This document shows, in pieces, positions 25,630 through 36,709 of a DNA stretch of 64,000 nt. Both the position numbers and the translations under genes were made by a program. Within the stretch, counting starts at the first letter, position 1; each line of letters opens with the position of its first letter. Below the pieces are notes generated by a model. That model had not been told where the DNA came from, searched no databases, and saw only the letters and a list, made by a program, of their open reading frames with translations. The stretch spans positions 7,806 through 71,805 of the forward strand of contig NZ_JALJYC010000012.1 of assembly GCF_024170405.1 (NCBI RefSeq). The letters are read 5' to 3'. Source of the DNA: Neisseria perflava (GTDB lineage Bacteria; Pseudomonadota; Gammaproteobacteria; Burkholderiales; Neisseriaceae).

Positions 25630-27144
25630 ATGACCGCACCTTTACCTTTTGCCAACCTCCTTGCCACCGTCGATTTGGGTTCCAACAGCTTCCGTCTGCA
25701 AATCTGCGAGAACAACAACGGCCAGCTCAAAGTGATTGATTCGTTCAAACAGATGGTGCGTTTTGCCGCCGGTTTGGATGAAAACAAAATATTGAGCGAA
25801 GAATCGCAAGAGCGCGCGCTTGATTGCTTGGCCAAATTCGGCGAACGCCTGCGCGGTTTTTCGCCCGAACAGGTGCGCGTGGTCGCCACCAACACCTTCC
25901 GCGTAGCAAAAAACATCGGCGCGTTCCTGCCCAAGGCCGAAGCCGCGCTGGGCTTTCCGATTGAAATCATCGCCGGCCGCGAGGAAGCGCGTCTGATTTA
26001 CACCGGTGTGGTGCATACCCTGCCGCCCAACGGCGACAAAATGCTGGTCATCGACATCGGCGGCGGTTCTACCGAATTTGTCATCGGCGCTGATTTAAAA
26101 CCCGACACCACCGAAAGCCTGCCGCTGGGCTGCGTAACGTACAGCCTGCGTTTTTTCCAAAACAAAATCAGTAATAAAGATTTTCAAGCCGCCATTTCCG
26201 CCGCGCGTAACGAAATCCAGCGCATCAGCAAGCTGATGAAGCGCAACGGCTGGGATTTTGCCGTCGGCACTTCCGGCTCGGCCAAATCCATCCGCGATGT
26301 GTTGGCGGCGGAAAAACCGCAAGCCGCCGATATTACCTATGAGGGCATGAAATATCTGGCCGAACGGATTATCGAAGCGGGTACGGTCAAAAAAGCCAAA
26401 TTCGAGGGTTTGAAACCCGACCGCCTCGAAGTTTTCTCCGGCGGTTTAGCGGTGATGATGGCGGCGTTTGAAGAGCTGGAAATCAGCACAATGCGGGTAA
26501 CGGAAGCCGCGCTGCGCGATGGTGTGTTGTATGACATGATTGGCCGCCAGCTCAACGAAGACATGCGCGACCAAACTTGTGCCGAATTCCAAAAACGCTA
26601 CCACGTCAGCCTGAATCAGGCCAACCGCGTGGCGGAAACGGCGCAAAAATTCATGGAAAGCCTGTGCGTGGCGAAAAATGTGCCGATACAGGATTTGAAA
26701 TACTGGCAGCAATTATTGGGCTGGGCGGGTCGTCTGCACGAAATCGGCACCGACATCGCCCACGCCGGCTACCACAAGCATTCGGCCTATATTCTGGAAA
26801 ACGCCGATATGCCGGGTTTTTCGCGCAAAGAGCAGACCGCTTTGGCGCAGCTGGCCTTGGGGCACCGTGGCGATGTGAAGAAAATGACTGATATCGTCAG
26901 CGGCAATGAAATGCGCTGGTACGCGATTTTGTCGCTGCGTCTTGCCGCCCTGTTCTGCCGCGCCCGCCTGCCGCTGGAATTACCCGCGCAAACCCAATTG
27001 CGTGCCGATGATTCGGGCAAAGGCTTCGTCTTGCGCATTAACGGCCTCTGGCTGGACGAACATCCGCTGATTGCCGACGCGCTGGCCTATGAAAGCGCGC
27101 AATGGCAGAAAGTGGATATGCCGTTTACGGTGCAGCCGCTGTAA
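25630..27144 (+). CDS. ppx: Exopolyphosphatase (Ppx/GppA family)
   Basis: The enzyme removes terminal phosphates from polyphosphate, or converts pppGpp to ppGpp in the GppA branch. The 504-residue protein has the actin-like ATPase-fold motif ATVDLGSNSFRLQI near the start and the second phosphate motif VIDIGGGSTEFV. The C-terminal helical part contains the HD-like HEIGTDIAHAGYHKHS segment typical of the long Ppx form. It is followed by a DUS-pair terminator. Confidence 0.93.
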   Translation: MTAPLPFANLLATVDLGSNSFRLQICENNNGQLKVIDSFKQMVRFAAGLDENKILSEESQERALDCLAKFGERLRGFSPEQVRVVATNTFRVAKNIGAFLPKAEAALGFPIEIIAGREEARLIYTGVVHTLPPNGDKMLVIDIGGGSTEFVIGADLKPDTTESLPLGCVTYSLRFFQNKISNKDFQAAISAARNEIQRISKLMKRNGWDFAVGTSGSAKSIRDVLAAEKPQAADITYEGMKYLAERIIEAGTVKKAKFEGLKPDRLEVFSGGLAVMMAAFEELEISTMRVTEAALRDGVLYDMIGRQLNEDMRDQTCAEFQKRYHVSLNQANRVAETAQKFMESLCVAKNVPIQDLKYWQQLLGWAGRLHEIGTDIAHAGYHKHSAYILENADMPGFSRKEQTALAQLALGHRGDVKKMTDIVSGNEMRWYAILSLRLAALFCRARLPLELPAQTQLRADDSGKGFVLRINGLWLDEHPLIADALAYESAQWQKVDMPFTVQPL

Positions 27145-27173
27145 CCATCTTGCCGCCGCATTTCACGAAAAAG

Positions 27174-27223
27174 GCCGTCTGAAAATACCGGTAAATCCGC
27201 TTACCGTATTTTCAGACGGCCTC
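27174..27223 (+). terminator. DUS-pair terminator after ppx
   Basis: AGGCCGTCTGAAAATAC and its complement flank a short inner stem-loop, with T residues following. It lies about 30 bases past the ppx stop. Confidence 0.7.
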
Positions 27224-27348
27224 TTTGCTCATGCCAAATTCACGTTATATAACCATTCCATCTTTTATTACAACCATCCATTCTTTCCTTTTTTCAGACG
27301 GCATTGTTACAGTATCGCTAATGTGAAATTACCATGGGATTTTGTTTT

Positions 27349-28185
27349 ATGCTGTTGCTCAAAAAACCCAGCGTGCTGCCCGGTTTTAACCTCAGCTTCG
27401 GCCTGACTGTGTTGTGCCTGTCGCTCTTGGTGGTGTTGCCGTTTGCGATGATGGCGACCAAAGCGGGCGAAATCGGCTGGACGGCGTTTTGGCAGACCAT
27501 TACCGAGCCTAATGTGTTGGCGGCGGTGTGGTTGAGCCTGAAAATGTCATTTTACGCCATGCTGACCAATATCGTGTTCGGCACGTTGGTAGCGTGGGTA
27601 TTGGTGCGCTATGATTTTCCGGGTAAAAACCTGGTTAACGCGCTGGTGGATTTGCCCTTCGCCCTGCCGACGGCGGTAACCGGTATCGCACTGGCCACAC
27701 TCTACGCACCCAACGGTTGGATTGGCAGCCTGTTTGCGCCGTTTGACATCAAAATCGCCTTTACGCCCATCGGCATTTGGATTGCGCTGGTGGTGGTGAG
27801 CCTGCCGTTTATCGTGCGGGCGGTGCAGCCGGTATTGGAAGAGCTCTCAGGCGAATACGAAGAAGCTGCCGCAACCTTGGGCGCAAGCCGTTTCACCACT
27901 TTCCGCCGCGTTTTGCTGCCAGAAATTACCCCCGCTCTGCTGACCGGCGCCGGCATGATGTTTGCCCGCGCCACCGGCGAATACGGCTCGGTGATTTTTA
28001 TCGCCGGCAATATCCCGATGGTGTCGGAAATCCTGCCGCTGATTATTACCGGCAAGCTGGAGCAGTTTGACGTGCAGGGCGCGTCGGCAGTGGCATTGTT
28101 TATGCTGCTGATTTCGTTTGTAATTCTGTTTGCGCTGAACATCATGCAGTGGGCTTTGAGCAAACGCGCGGGCGCGAAAGCATAG
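27349..28185 (+). CDS. cysT: Sulfate/thiosulfate ABC transporter permease CysT
   Basis: One of two inner-membrane permeases of the sulfate importer. The protein has 278 residues from this start, or 283 if the in-frame ATG at 27334 is used; a GGGA lies before the second ATG. It has about six transmembrane helices and the ABC permease EAA loop (EYEEAAATLGASRFTTFRRVLLPEI). It is followed by cysW after 43 bases that include a DUS. Together with CysW it forms the channel energised by CysA and fed by Sbp. Confidence 0.95.
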   Translation: MLLLKKPSVLPGFNLSFGLTVLCLSLLVVLPFAMMATKAGEIGWTAFWQTITEPNVLAAVWLSLKMSFYAMLTNIVFGTLVAWVLVRYDFPGKNLVNALVDLPFALPTAVTGIALATLYAPNGWIGSLFAPFDIKIAFTPIGIWIALVVVSLPFIVRAVQPVLEELSGEYEEAAATLGASRFTTFRRVLLPEITPALLTGAGMMFARATGEYGSVIFIAGNIPMVSEILPLIITGKLEQFDVQGASAVALFMLLISFVILFALNIMQWALSKRAGAKA

Positions 28186-28228
28186 GCCGTCTGAAAATCA
28201 ATAATCCAAATCATAAAAAAGACAAACC

Positions 28229-29086
28229 ATGAGAACCAACTCCCCTAATCCCAATCTGACCGAACCGCGCTGGCTGCGGGTCATGCTGACCGCCGTAGCC
28301 CTGCTGTTTCTGCTGGTCATGCTGGTCGTGCCGCTGGTATCGGTGTTTTACGAAGCCTTGAAAGGCGGCTGGGATTTGTATGTCCAAGCGCTGACCGATC
28401 CGGAAGCATGGTCGGCCATCAAGCTGACGCTGATTACCGCTGCGATTGTCGTGCCTGTCAATGCCGTATTGGGCATTGCGATGGCCTGGCTGCTGACCCG
28501 CTTTGATTTTCGCGGCAAACAGCTTTTGACTACCCTACTCGATTTACCGTTTTCTGTGTCGCCGGTGGTGGCCGGTTTGATGTTTGTGCTGCTTTTCGGC
28601 GCGAATACCGTTTTGGGCGGCTGGCTGGAAGCGCAAGGCATTCAGATTATTTTCGCCATCCCGGGCATTATTTTAGCCACGCTGTTCGTGACCTTCCCCT
28701 TTGTGGCGCGTGAGCTGATTCCCTTAATGCAGGCGCAGGGCGACAGCGAGGAGCAAGCAGCGCTGATTCTCGGCGCAAGCGGCTGGCAAATGTTTTGGCG
28801 CGTGACCTTGCCCAATATCAAATGGGCGCTGCTTTACGGCATTATCCTCACCAACGCCCGCGCCATGGGCGAATTCGGCGCGGTGAGCGTGGTTTCCGGC
28901 CATATCCGTGGCGAAACCAACACCATTCCGCTGTTAGTGGAAATCTTCTACAACGAATACAACTTTACCGGCGCCTTTGCCCTGTCCGGCGTATTGGCCT
29001 TGCTCGCCTTGGCGACACTGGCCGTACAAAATTTCATTACCAAAACCCAAGAGAAAAAACTCGCCGCTGCGGAGCGTAACGCATGA
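28229..29086 (+). CDS. cysW: Sulfate ABC transporter permease CysW
   Basis: The second permease of the sulfate importer, 285 residues with about six transmembrane helices. Its EAA loop reads EEQAALILGASGWQMFWRVTLPNI. The LTNARAMGEFGAVSVVSGHIRG segment is typical of CysW. Its stop overlaps the cysA start by four bases (ATGA), so these two are translationally coupled. Confidence 0.96.
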   Translation: MRTNSPNPNLTEPRWLRVMLTAVALLFLLVMLVVPLVSVFYEALKGGWDLYVQALTDPEAWSAIKLTLITAAIVVPVNAVLGIAMAWLLTRFDFRGKQLLTTLLDLPFSVSPVVAGLMFVLLFGANTVLGGWLEAQGIQIIFAIPGIILATLFVTFPFVARELIPLMQAQGDSEEQAALILGASGWQMFWRVTLPNIKWALLYGIILTNARAMGEFGAVSVVSGHIRGETNTIPLLVEIFYNEYNFTGAFALSGVLALLALATLAVQNFITKTQEKKLAAAERNA

Positions 29087-30156
29087 GTATCACCATCCAA
29101 CAATTAAACAAACACTTCGGCAATTTCCACGCGCTGAAAAACATCAACCTCAATGTCCCCACCGGCAAACTGGTGTCGCTGCTGGGGCCTTCCGGTTGCG
29201 GCAAAACCACGCTGTTGCGGATTATCGCCGGTTTGGAAAATGCCGACGACGGCAAAATTTTATTTGACGGCCAAGACGTAACCGACAAACACGTGCGCGA
29301 GCGCAAAGTCGGCTTTGTGTTCCAACACTACGCCCTGTTCCGCCATATGAACGTGTTTGACAACATCGCCTTCGGCCTCTCCGTTTTGCCCAAGGCCGAA
29401 CGCCCGAGCAAAGAAAAAATCCGTGCCAAAGTGGAAGAGCTGCTGGGCTTGGTGCAACTGTCGCATTTGGCCAAAGCCTATCCGCACCAACTCTCTGGCG
29501 GCCAACGCCAGCGTATCGCCCTCGCCCGCGCTTTGGCCGTCGAGCCAAAACTTCTTCTGCTGGACGAGCCTTTCGGCGCACTCGATGCCAAAGTGCGCAA
29601 AGAATTGCGCACCTGGCTGCGCGACATCCACCACAATCTCGGCGTGACCAGCATTTTGGTGACCCACGACCAAGAAGAAGCCTTGGAAGTATCCGATGAA
29701 ATCGTGGTGATGAACCACGGCAAAATCGAGCAAACCGGCAGCGCCGAAGCCATTTACCGTAAACCGGAAAACGCCTTTGTCACCGAATTTCTCGGCGAAA
29801 CCGACGCCTTTGAAGGCCGTATCGAAAAAGGCGCATGGCACTACGGCGATTTTGCGTGGCCGCTCGACCGCCAATACAAATGGCAGGAGCAGACCGCCAT
29901 CGGCTACGTGCGCCCGCACGAATGGCAGCCTGCGGCCGAGGGGGTGCAAGCCATGATTACCGCGCCGATTGAAAAAATCCACGCCGTCGGTGCGCTTACC
30001 CACGTCACCGTCAAACACGGCAAGCAAGACGTACACATCACCCTCGGCGGCAGCGACAGCGCCCGCCTGAACCTCACCGTCGGCCAAACCTTGGCCTTGT
30101 CGCCGAAGCAGGTGTATGTATTCTCGCAAAACGAGCTGATTGAATTTTCGATTTAA
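29083..30156 (+). CDS. cysA: Sulfate ABC transporter ATP-binding protein CysA
   Basis: The ATPase subunit of the sulfate importer, 357 residues. Walker A is GPSGCGKTT, the signature motif is LSGGQRQR and Walker B is LLLLDEPFGALD, followed by the H-loop LVTHDQEEA. The C-terminal part (from about residue 240) is the TOBE-like regulatory region of CysA. It ends the cysTWA operon and is followed by a DUS-pair terminator. Confidence 0.97.
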   Translation: MSITIQQLNKHFGNFHALKNINLNVPTGKLVSLLGPSGCGKTTLLRIIAGLENADDGKILFDGQDVTDKHVRERKVGFVFQHYALFRHMNVFDNIAFGLSVLPKAERPSKEKIRAKVEELLGLVQLSHLAKAYPHQLSGGQRQRIALARALAVEPKLLLLDEPFGALDAKVRKELRTWLRDIHHNLGVTSILVTHDQEEALEVSDEIVVMNHGKIEQTGSAEAIYRKPENAFVTEFLGETDAFEGRIEKGAWHYGDFAWPLDRQYKWQEQTAIGYVRPHEWQPAAEGVQAMITAPIEKIHAVGALTHVTVKHGKQDVHITLGGSDSARLNLTVGQTLALSPKQVYVFSQNELIEFSI

Positions 30157-30169
30157 TGCCATTCAAGCC

Positions 30170-30218
30170 AAGGCCGTCTGAAAAACCGTATGCACATCGG
30201 TTTTTCAGACGGCCTTTT
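30170..30218 (+). terminator. DUS-pair terminator after cysA
   Basis: A 19-bp stem (AAGGCCGTCTGAAAAACCG and its complement at 30198-30216) followed by TTTT. Confidence 0.8.
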
Positions 30219-30297
30219 CAGATATTGAATATTGTTAACAATCGGCGCATAATCAGCCATACGTTTTCCCCTCAACCCACCCCATAGGAATCCTGCC

Positions 30298-31488
30298 ATG
30301 CATAACTACCTGACCCCGAATTTCTCCTTCGCCCCGATGATTCCCGAGCGTGCGCTCGGCAGCCGCGTATGGGATACCGAAGGCCGAGAATATGTCGATT
30401 TGTCGGGCGGGATTGCCGTTAACGCCTTAGGTCACAGCAACCCCGTCTTAATCGAAGCCCTATCCGAGCAGGCAAACAAGCTGTGGCACATTTCCAATAT
30501 CTACACCACCGGCCCGGCGCAGGAATTGGCGCAGAAGCTGGTCGAGCATTCTTTCGGCGACAAAGTCTTTTTCTGCAACTCCGGCGCCGAAGCCAATGAA
30601 GCCGCGCTGAAACTGGCGCGCAAATACGGCCGCGACCGCTCAAACGGCGAGAAAAACGAAATCGTCGCCTGCCTCAACAGTTTTCACGGCCGCACCGTAT
30701 TTACCGTGTCCGTCGGCGGCCAACCCAAATACAGCCAAGACTACGCGCCACTGCCGCAAGGCATTACCCATGTACCGTTTAACGACATCGCCGCGCTGGA
30801 AGCCACCGTCGGCGAAAAAACCTGCGCCGTGATTATCGAGCCGATTCAAGGCGAAAGCGGCATTCTGCCCGCTACCCAAGAATATTTGGAAACCGCCCGC
30901 CGCCTGTGCGACCAACACGGCGCACTGCTGGTTTTCGATGAAGTGCAAACCGGCATGGGGCACACCGGCAAGCTGTTTGCTTACGAGCATTACGGTATCG
31001 TGCCCGACATCATGAGTCTGGCCAAGGCGCTGGGTTGCGGCTTCCCCATCGGCGCGATTGTGACCACCGACACCATCGCCCCCACTTTCGGCCCGGGTAC
31101 GCACGGTTCGACCTTCGGCGGCAACCCGATGGCCTGCGCCGTCGGCAGCCGTGCATTCGACATCATCAATGCGCCCGAAACGCTGGCGCATGTTGTGGCG
31201 CAAGGTGAAAAATTGCGCCGTGCCTTAGAAAGCATAGGCCAAGAAACCGGCGTATTCAAACAAGTACGCGGCATGGGCTTGCTGCTGGGGGCAGTGTTGA
31301 GCGACGAATATCAAGGACGCGCGGGCGAAATCATGTCTGCCGCGCTGAAACACGGCCTGATGGTCTTGGTGGCGGGCAGCAATGTGGTGCGCTTTGCGCC
31401 GAGCCTGTTGTTGAGCGATGAAGATTTGGAAGAAGGCTTAGGCCGTCTGAAAACCGCGCTTAACGAATGGCTGGCGCAAGCGGAATAA
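30298..31488 (+). CDS. argD: Acetylornithine aminotransferase
   Basis: ArgD is a PLP enzyme that converts N-acetylglutamate semialdehyde to N-acetylornithine in arginine synthesis, and it often also serves lysine synthesis. The 396 residues include the cofactor-binding CNSGAEANEAALKLARKY, FDEVQTGMGHTGKL and the PLP lysine in SLAKALGCGFPIGA. The C-terminal sequence contains a DUS that reads GRLK. It has terminators on both sides, so it is probably monocistronic. Confidence 0.95.
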   Translation: MHNYLTPNFSFAPMIPERALGSRVWDTEGREYVDLSGGIAVNALGHSNPVLIEALSEQANKLWHISNIYTTGPAQELAQKLVEHSFGDKVFFCNSGAEANEAALKLARKYGRDRSNGEKNEIVACLNSFHGRTVFTVSVGGQPKYSQDYAPLPQGITHVPFNDIAALEATVGEKTCAVIIEPIQGESGILPATQEYLETARRLCDQHGALLVFDEVQTGMGHTGKLFAYEHYGIVPDIMSLAKALGCGFPIGAIVTTDTIAPTFGPGTHGSTFGGNPMACAVGSRAFDIINAPETLAHVVAQGEKLRRALESIGQETGVFKQVRGMGLLLGAVLSDEYQGRAGEIMSAALKHGLMVLVAGSNVVRFAPSLLLSDEDLEEGLGRLKTALNEWLAQAE

Positions 31489-31523
31489 ATGACATCGTTT
31501 ACACACCATCATGACATCGCAAC

Positions 31524-31555
31524 AGGCCGTCTGAAACCGTTTTCAGACGGCCTTT
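31524..31555 (+). terminator. DUS-pair terminator after argD
   Basis: AGGCCGTCTGAAA and its complement with a 4-base loop, followed by TTT. Confidence 0.75.
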
Positions 31556-31570
31556 CTCTATCTGCCACAA

Positions 31571-31579
31571 TGCTATAAT
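31571..31579 (+). promoter_or_regulatory. Extended -10 promoter element for rep
   Basis: TGCTATAAT matches the extended -10 consensus and lies 30 bases before the rep start codon, just after the argD terminator. Confidence 0.6.
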
Positions 31580-31609
31580 AGCCGCCTGATTCCCTTTCCT
31601 GATTTAGCC

Positions 31610-33607
<1,998 letters not shown>

Positions 33608-33627
33608 TTTAGTGAGGCAGCATAATG

Positions 33628-33663
33628 AGGCCGTCTGAAAACCCTATGGTTTTCAGACGGCCT
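33628..33663. terminator. DUS-pair terminator between rep and the convergent lipoprotein gene
   Basis: A 16-bp stem (AGGCCGTCTGAAAACC and its complement) with a 4-base loop, between convergent genes. Confidence 0.8.
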
Positions 33664-33688
33664 TTGCTTGCAAACGCAAACCTATTTA

Positions 33689-34473
33689 CTATTTAACCGC
33701 TACTTTGCTGCAGTTGCTGTTCCACAAAGAATCCGTACATTGCAGATGCCCGACATATTTCAGCCGCACCTCCGGTATGACCGCCGTTACATCGCCTTCG
33801 CGAAAATGCAGCATATCCGACGGGCTGACCCATTCCGGCTTGGTTTTGGTTAACGGTCTGCCGGCGTGGTTAAACGCCTCAATCACAAATTGCGAACAAG
33901 AATAGCGTTCGCTGTCAAACGGCGTGATTTGAACAAAAGCCAGCGAATTCAAACACAAATGGCGCAACTGACGCGGCACCACCGATACTTCGCACACTTT
34001 GCGCGTCAGCGAATACGGCGTCTGTTTGACGATACCGCCGAAATTATACGGGCTGCCCGCCAAACTGCGCGCAAAGCGGTTCATCTCAAAAACCGCCTGC
34101 CCGTCCAAACCCGGATAGCGGTAAACCGCCGCCAGATTGGTGTGGCGCAAAGCCTGCTGCAACGGAATAATCTGCACGCCCGAGCCGACCGCTTCGGCAA
34201 TCATCCCATCACCCAAATACAGAAAAGAATGGCTGACGGCTGAGCGGTTAATCAAACGGATACCCAGCGATTGGATACTGCGCTCCGATGAAAACAAAAT
34301 ATCGCCCGCCTGTAAATCGGTTTCCCCGACTTCAATCCGCCCTCCGGCACTGTGCCGATTTGCTGGACATTCAGCGACAAGCCTTTGTCCCGACTCAGCT
34401 TCCACTCCGTTGAGCAGGCAGCCAAGACCAAAACGCACCCGATTATGCTGCAAAATTTCCAACCCATCATCAT
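33689..34473 (-). pseudogene. YiiX/YebB-like NlpC/P60-type lipoprotein, frameshifted
   Basis: Two overlapping frames together make one gene. The first (34473-34252) encodes a lipoprotein signal, MMMGWKFCSIIGCVLVLAAC, plus about 30 mature residues up to VPEGGLKSG. The second (ending at 33689) continues with ETDLQAGDILFSS and carries the permuted papain-like domain: His in VSHSFLYLGDG and the catalytic Cys in RYSCSQFVIEAF. The switch occurs near 34318-34350, around TCGGGGAAACC on the minus strand, and one extra base would restore the frame. It may be a true pseudogene or a sequencing error. An intact protein would be about 260 residues, attached to a membrane, with predicted amidase or peptidase activity. 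Confidence 0.75.
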
Positions 34474-34596
34474 TTACCCTTGGTGGCAGATATCTGATTT
34501 TAGCATAAGCCCGCCTTTCAGACGGTCTGCCAAGCCAAAGACAAACCCGTCAAAAAATGCTATGCTTTGCGCTTTCTTTTCCTCTCTTTTGCAGCA

Positions 34597-36180
34597 ATGA
34601 AAAAGTTTCTTATCCCGACTGCGGCCGTCGTTGTCGCTGCCGCGCTCGGCACGCCTTACTATCTCGGCATTAAAGCGGAAGAAAGCCTGAGTGCGCAGCA
34701 AAAACTGCTGCAAGAATCCGGCTTTCTCACCGTTGAATCGCACCAATACGAGCGCGGCTGGTTTACCTCGACTGAAACCACCATTATCCGCCTGAAGCCC
34801 ACGTTGCTGCAAAATACGCAAAAATACCTGCCGGATAATCTGAAAACCGTATTGAAAGAGCCGATTACCGTGGTCAACCACATCAGCCACGGCCCGTTTG
34901 CCGGCGGTTTCGGCACGCGCGCGCATGTGGAAACTGAGTTCCAATACCAACCGGAAACGGCCAAAGTATTGGCGCGCTTCTTCGGCAACGCCACGCCCTT
35001 AACCATGAGCAACACCGTTTACCTCAATGGCAGCGGCGAAATGGCCTTGAGCGTGCCCGCGTTTGACTACGAAGAGCTCTCCGGCATCAAGCTGGCATGG
35101 AAAGGCTTGAGCGGCACCACCGGCTATCAAAACGGCTTTACCGCCTACAAGCATGACTACGCCGTCCCTTCGCTGCAAATCAAATTGGCCGATAAAGGCG
35201 ATGTGGCGCTGACCAACCTGCATTTCCAATCGGAAACTTCAGACGGCCGCAACAAAATCGCCTTGGGCAAGAGCAGCGTGACGCTGGAAAAATTCCTGCT
35301 GCAATGGCATGAAGGCATTGATTACAATGTTAAATTAAACGAATTGGTAAACTTAGTGACCGATTTGCAAATCGGCGCGTTTATCAACCCGACCGGTACC
35401 ATCGCGCCGTCTAAAATCGAAGTCAATAAACTCAGCTTTACCACCCAAACCGGCGAAGCGGATAAATTTATTAACAGCGAAGGCCGTTTCCAATTCGACA
35501 AACTGGTGTACGGCACCGATACCTACGGCTCGCTGGATATTGATGTGGCTGCCGAACACCTCGATGCCGCCGGTCTCTTGGCACTGAAAACCAAGCTGGC
35601 TGAAATCGCCAACAAACCGATGAGCGAAGAGCAAATCCGCAGCGAGCTTCTGCAAACGGCCAAAACCAAAGCCGCTTCGCTGTTTACTCAAAATCCGGTG
35701 TTGAACGTCAAAACTTTTAAATTTACCATGCCGCAAGGCGTAGTGGATGTCAGCGGCAAAATGGCCTTCAACGGGCTGAACGCGCAAGATTTAAATAGCC
35801 TGCCCGATATGCTGAAAAAAACCGATGCGGATTTCAACATGCACGTGCCGCAAAAACTGCTGGAGCAAATGGCCATCAGCCAAGCCCGCAGCATTTTCAG
35901 CGTCAACCCCGAAGATGAAGCCGCCGGACGCGCCAGCCTAGACGACATCAACGAAACCCTGCGCCTGATGGTGGACAGCACCGTACAAAGCATGGCGCGC
36001 CAGCAATACCTGACCCTGCAAAACGGCAATATCCAAACCCGCCTGACCTTGCAAAACAGCGAGTTGAAACTGAACGGCAAGGTATTGGAAAGCGAACCCG
36101 AGCCGGACTTTAGCGAAGGTGACGCGGCCTCTGCGCCGACACAATCCGCTTCCGAAATTGCCGCCAGCGCAGCGCCTTAA
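34597..36180 (+). CDS. YdgA-like protein (DUF945 family)
   Basis: A 527-residue exported protein of unknown function. It has an N-terminal signal anchor (MKKFLIPTAAVVVAAALG) followed by the family start YYLGIKAEESL. The middle has beta-rich repeats and the segments GRFQFDKLVYGTDTYG and NPVLNVKTFKFTMPQGVVDV, which fit DUF945/YdgA. The C-terminal 25 residues are rich in Ala, Ser and Glu. The ATG at 34597 is chosen because the signal begins there; the frame is open 30 bases further up. YdgA family proteins are found in the envelope of gammaproteobacteria and Neisseria; no mechanism is known. Confidence 0.8.
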   Translation: MKKFLIPTAAVVVAAALGTPYYLGIKAEESLSAQQKLLQESGFLTVESHQYERGWFTSTETTIIRLKPTLLQNTQKYLPDNLKTVLKEPITVVNHISHGPFAGGFGTRAHVETEFQYQPETAKVLARFFGNATPLTMSNTVYLNGSGEMALSVPAFDYEELSGIKLAWKGLSGTTGYQNGFTAYKHDYAVPSLQIKLADKGDVALTNLHFQSETSDGRNKIALGKSSVTLEKFLLQWHEGIDYNVKLNELVNLVTDLQIGAFINPTGTIAPSKIEVNKLSFTTQTGEADKFINSEGRFQFDKLVYGTDTYGSLDIDVAAEHLDAAGLLALKTKLAEIANKPMSEEQIRSELLQTAKTKAASLFTQNPVLNVKTFKFTMPQGVVDVSGKMAFNGLNAQDLNSLPDMLKKTDADFNMHVPQKLLEQMAISQARSIFSVNPEDEAAGRASLDDINETLRLMVDSTVQSMARQQYLTLQNGNIQTRLTLQNSELKLNGKVLESEPEPDFSEGDAASAPTQSASEIAASAAP

Positions 36181-36203
36181 ACAGCCTGCGCAGTAAATGA
36201 TAA

Positions 36204-36242
36204 GAGGCCGTCTGAAACAATTTACCCGTTTCAGACGGCCTC
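36204..36242. terminator. DUS-pair terminator between the YdgA-like gene and the ferredoxin gene
   Basis: A 15-bp stem (GAGGCCGTCTGAAAC and its complement) with a 9-base loop, between convergent genes. Confidence 0.8.
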
Positions 36243-36274
36243 TTTATTAGGTATTCCCTTACCCGATTATCTGC

Positions 36275-36583
36275 TTATGACTGATTGTCGTTACCAAACA
36301 AATCCACATCAAACAAATCCGGCTCATCCTGCTTCACATGGCAGTCCAGCGTAATATCTTCTGTTATCCGGCAGCAGCACGGCAGAATCTCGCCCGGCGC
36401 GACAAAGGCCAGCGGCAGTTCATCATAGCCGACCTTGCCCGCCGTGATTTTCACGCGGCACGAGCCGCAATAACCGCTGCGGCATTGGTATTCGACCTCA
36501 TGCCCCGTGCGCTCCAAGCCCTCCAGCAGCGTTTCGCCGGCTTGCAGTTCAAACACTTTATCGCGGGTGGTAATCAATGGCAT
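36275..36583 (-). CDS. yfaE: 2Fe-2S ferredoxin, YfaE type (class I ribonucleotide reductase maintenance)
   Basis: A 102-residue plant-type 2Fe-2S ferredoxin. The cluster ligands are seen in CRSGYCGSC and a later Cys in EILPCCC. In E. coli YfaE restores the diferric-tyrosyl cofactor of NrdB, and its position right after nrdB supports the same role here. The start MPLITTRD at 36583 is preferred because it matches the ferredoxin start; the frame remains open upstream across a DUS-pair hairpin. The acidic tail (DEPDLFDVDLFG) is unusual in length. Confidence 0.88.
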   Translation of the reverse strand: MPLITTRDKVFELQAGETLLEGLERTGHEVEYQCRSGYCGSCRVKITAGKVGYDELPLAFVAPGEILPCCCRITEDITLDCHVKQDEPDLFDVDLFGNDNQS

Positions 36584-36617
36584 AACGGGAAACCGGTTAC
36601 TGAAAAAGATGATAATC

Positions 36618-36650
36618 AGGCCGTCTGAAAATACGTTTTTCAGACGGCCT
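36618..36650 (-). terminator. DUS-pair hairpin between nrdB and yfaE
   Basis: AGGCCGTCTGAAAA and TTTTTCAGACGGCCT form a stem 60 bases past the nrdB stop. It may limit read-through from nrdB to yfaE. Confidence 0.55.
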
Positions 36651-36709
36651 GTCACAGAATGAAACATCGCAGAGTGTTTTTTAACCCCCTACGATACTGC
36701 ACTTCCGCT

